Of a DNA stretch of 64,000 nucleotides, positions 62,939-64,000 are shown in pieces; position 1 is the first letter of the stretch; every line of letters begins with the position of its first letter. A program made the position numbers and the translations under genes. The notes under the pieces were generated by a model that had not been told where the DNA came from, searched no databases, and saw nothing but the letters and a program-made list of their open reading frames with translations. Origin of the DNA: Streptomyces sp. TP-A0356 (lineage in GTDB: Bacteria; Actinomycetota; Actinomycetes; Streptomycetales; Streptomycetaceae); contig NZ_BBZJ01000018.1 in assembly GCF_001417775.1 (NCBI RefSeq), forward strand, positions 1 to 64,000, given 5' to 3'.

Positions 62939-63970
62939 TCAGCCTTGCCGAATCACCAGTCTGCCACCCTGCCGCTGGGCGACGACTTTGCCCGGGAGAT
63001 TGATGGCCCCCTGGCCGCGCCAGCCGGTGATCAGACGGTCGACTTCCTCGATGTGGCGGGCGAAGAGAGAGCCGGCCGGGGCACCGGCCTCGATGGCGGC
63101 GCGGCGCAGGATGCGGCGCCGCACGGCGGGAGGCAGGGCGTAGAGCTTGGCGCATTCCAGGAGGCCGGAGGCGTCGCGCACGGAGGCCTCGGCCTGGCTC
63201 GCCCAGGCGTCGAGGGCGTCCGCGTCGTCGCGGGAGAGCTGGGCGGTGCGGGCGAGGGCCTCCACGACCCCCTTGCCGAGCGCCTTCTCCAGGGCCGGCA
63301 GTCCCTCGTGGCGCAGCCGGGAGCGGGTGTAGGCGGGGTCGGTGTTGTGGGGGTCGTCCCAGACGGGCAGGGACTGAACCATGCAGGCCTTGCGCGCGGT
63401 CTGCCGGTCGATGTGCAGGAAGGGGCGGCGGTACCGGCCGCCGGCCCCCGAGACCGCGGCCATACCGGACAGGGAGCGGATGCCGGAACCGCGGGCGAGG
63501 CCGAGCAGGACGGTCTCGGCCTGGTCGTCGCGGGTGTGTCCGAGGAGGATCGCGGCGGCGCCGAGGCGTTCGGCGGCGACGTCCAGGGCGGCGTAGCGCG
63601 CGTCCCGGGCTGCGGCCTCGGGGCCGCCGCCGCGGCCGACGCTCACGGCGACCGACTCGGCCGGGTGCAGGCCGAGCTCGCGCAGGCGCAGCACAACCTC
63701 TTCCGCGCGCAGGTCGGAGCCGGGCTGAAGGCCGTGGTCGACGGTGATGCCGCCGGCGCGGATGCCGAGTTTGGGGGCTTCGAAGGCGAGGGCGGAGGCG
63801 AGCGCGACCGAGTCGGCGCCGCCCGAGCATGCCACGAGCACGAGCGGCTCGGAAGGGCGCTCGTGTGTCGTCTGCCCGCTGATCTGCTCCGCGGTGTGCG
63901 CGGTGAGGATGTCGTGGAGGACGCGGCGGACCGCCAGGCGTATCGCCGCGACCGCAGGATGGGGACCCAT
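62939..63970 (-). CDS. tilS: tRNA(Ile)-lysidine synthetase
   Basis: Modifies C34 of the minor tRNA-Ile to lysidine, switching its identity; essential. 343 aa. The N-type ATP pyrophosphatase P-loop SGGADS is at 49-54, followed by HGLQPGSD, LLGHTRDDQAET and VWDDPHNTDPAYTRSRLRH. The C-terminal domain is short. ATG 63970 has GAAGGGA 7-8 nt upstream. A 226-nt gap to hpt shows no feature. Confidence 0.95.
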   Translation of the reverse strand: MGPHPAVAAIRLAVRRVLHDILTAHTAEQISGQTTHERPSEPLVLVACSGGADSVALASALAFEAPKLGIRAGGITVDHGLQPGSDLRAEEVVLRLRELGLHPAESVAVSVGRGGGPEAAARDARYAALDVAAERLGAAAILLGHTRDDQAETVLLGLARGSGIRSLSGMAAVSGAGGRYRRPFLHIDRQTARKACMVQSLPVWDDPHNTDPAYTRSRLRHEGLPALEKALGKGVVEALARTAQLSRDDADALDAWASQAEASVRDASGLLECAKLYALPPAVRRRILRRAAIEAGAPAGSLFARHIEEVDRLITGWRGQGAINLPGKVVAQRQGGRLVIRQG

Positions 63971-64000
63971 GTCCGGTTCCCTTCATGAAGTTTTCGGGGG

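Overview
The window is a very GC-rich chromosomal stretch of a Streptomyces or close relative. The evidence is the codon-3 GC bias, the GTG starts, sigE-cseABC, Lsr2, ClpC, DisA, DUF3180 and SCO3374-family genes, and a gene order that, from memory, follows the S. coelicolor SCO33xx-SCO34xx core. Nearly everything is vertically inherited core genome. There is no prophage, integrative element, CRISPR array or biosynthetic cluster. No tRNA or rRNA gene lies fully inside, but the first ~165 bases look like the upstream leader of an rRNA operon running off the left edge.

Region by region. 0.4-4.2 kb: an auxiliary-type tryptophanyl-tRNA synthetase behind a Trp-codon attenuator, proC, and an ABC-2 exporter whose start sits in a perfect operator-like palindrome. 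4.2-5.8 kb: a decayed methyltransferase, a perfect 48-bp palindrome and two small envelope genes. 5.9-15.5 kb: a Ser/Thr kinase with a PQQ-like sensor, ilvD, a TetR/sugar-isomerase/Ppx run, a Cys-rich protein, and a one-polypeptide sigma/anti-sigma/BACON membrane protein. 15.9-25 kb: radA-disA (genome integrity, c-di-AMP), mutY and the sigE-cseA-cseB-cseC cell-envelope stress operon. 25-35 kb: a VOC/AraC pair, a divergent MFS exporter/TetR pair, clpC with a ClgR-like box, lsr2, a GNAT and a BlaI-type regulator. 35-41 kb: a tightly overlapped panG-like/panC/nadB/nadC/coaX operon joining CoA and NAD synthesis. 41-48 kb: a PLP lyase, regulators, a two-component system and a 38-bp minisatellite. 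47-50.4 kb: a MidA-type methyltransferase convergent with a solitary nuoD, then a broken pair of PH-domain genes. 50.5-64 kb: a coiled-coil membrane protein, an esterase, an MprF-like lysyltransferase, the folate genes folP/folB/folK/folE, then ftsH, hpt and tilS.

Points that stand out: (i) two 100% identical 168-bp MITE-like elements whose terminal CTAG supplies the TAG stop codon of the gene before them, in disA and in an unknown gene 16 kb away; (ii) a MidA/NDUFAF7-type methyltransferase overlapping tail-to-tail with nuoD, the homologue of that enzyme's known mitochondrial substrate; (iii) about 18 starts with TANNNT exactly 6-7 nt upstream, i.e. predicted leaderless transcripts, which also settle several start codons; (iv) a complete pause/antiterminator/terminator attenuator ahead of trpS; (v) several perfect operator-like palindromes at start sites.

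Everything was read by eye without database searches. Family names rest on recognised motifs; regulatory sites are inference unless stated.
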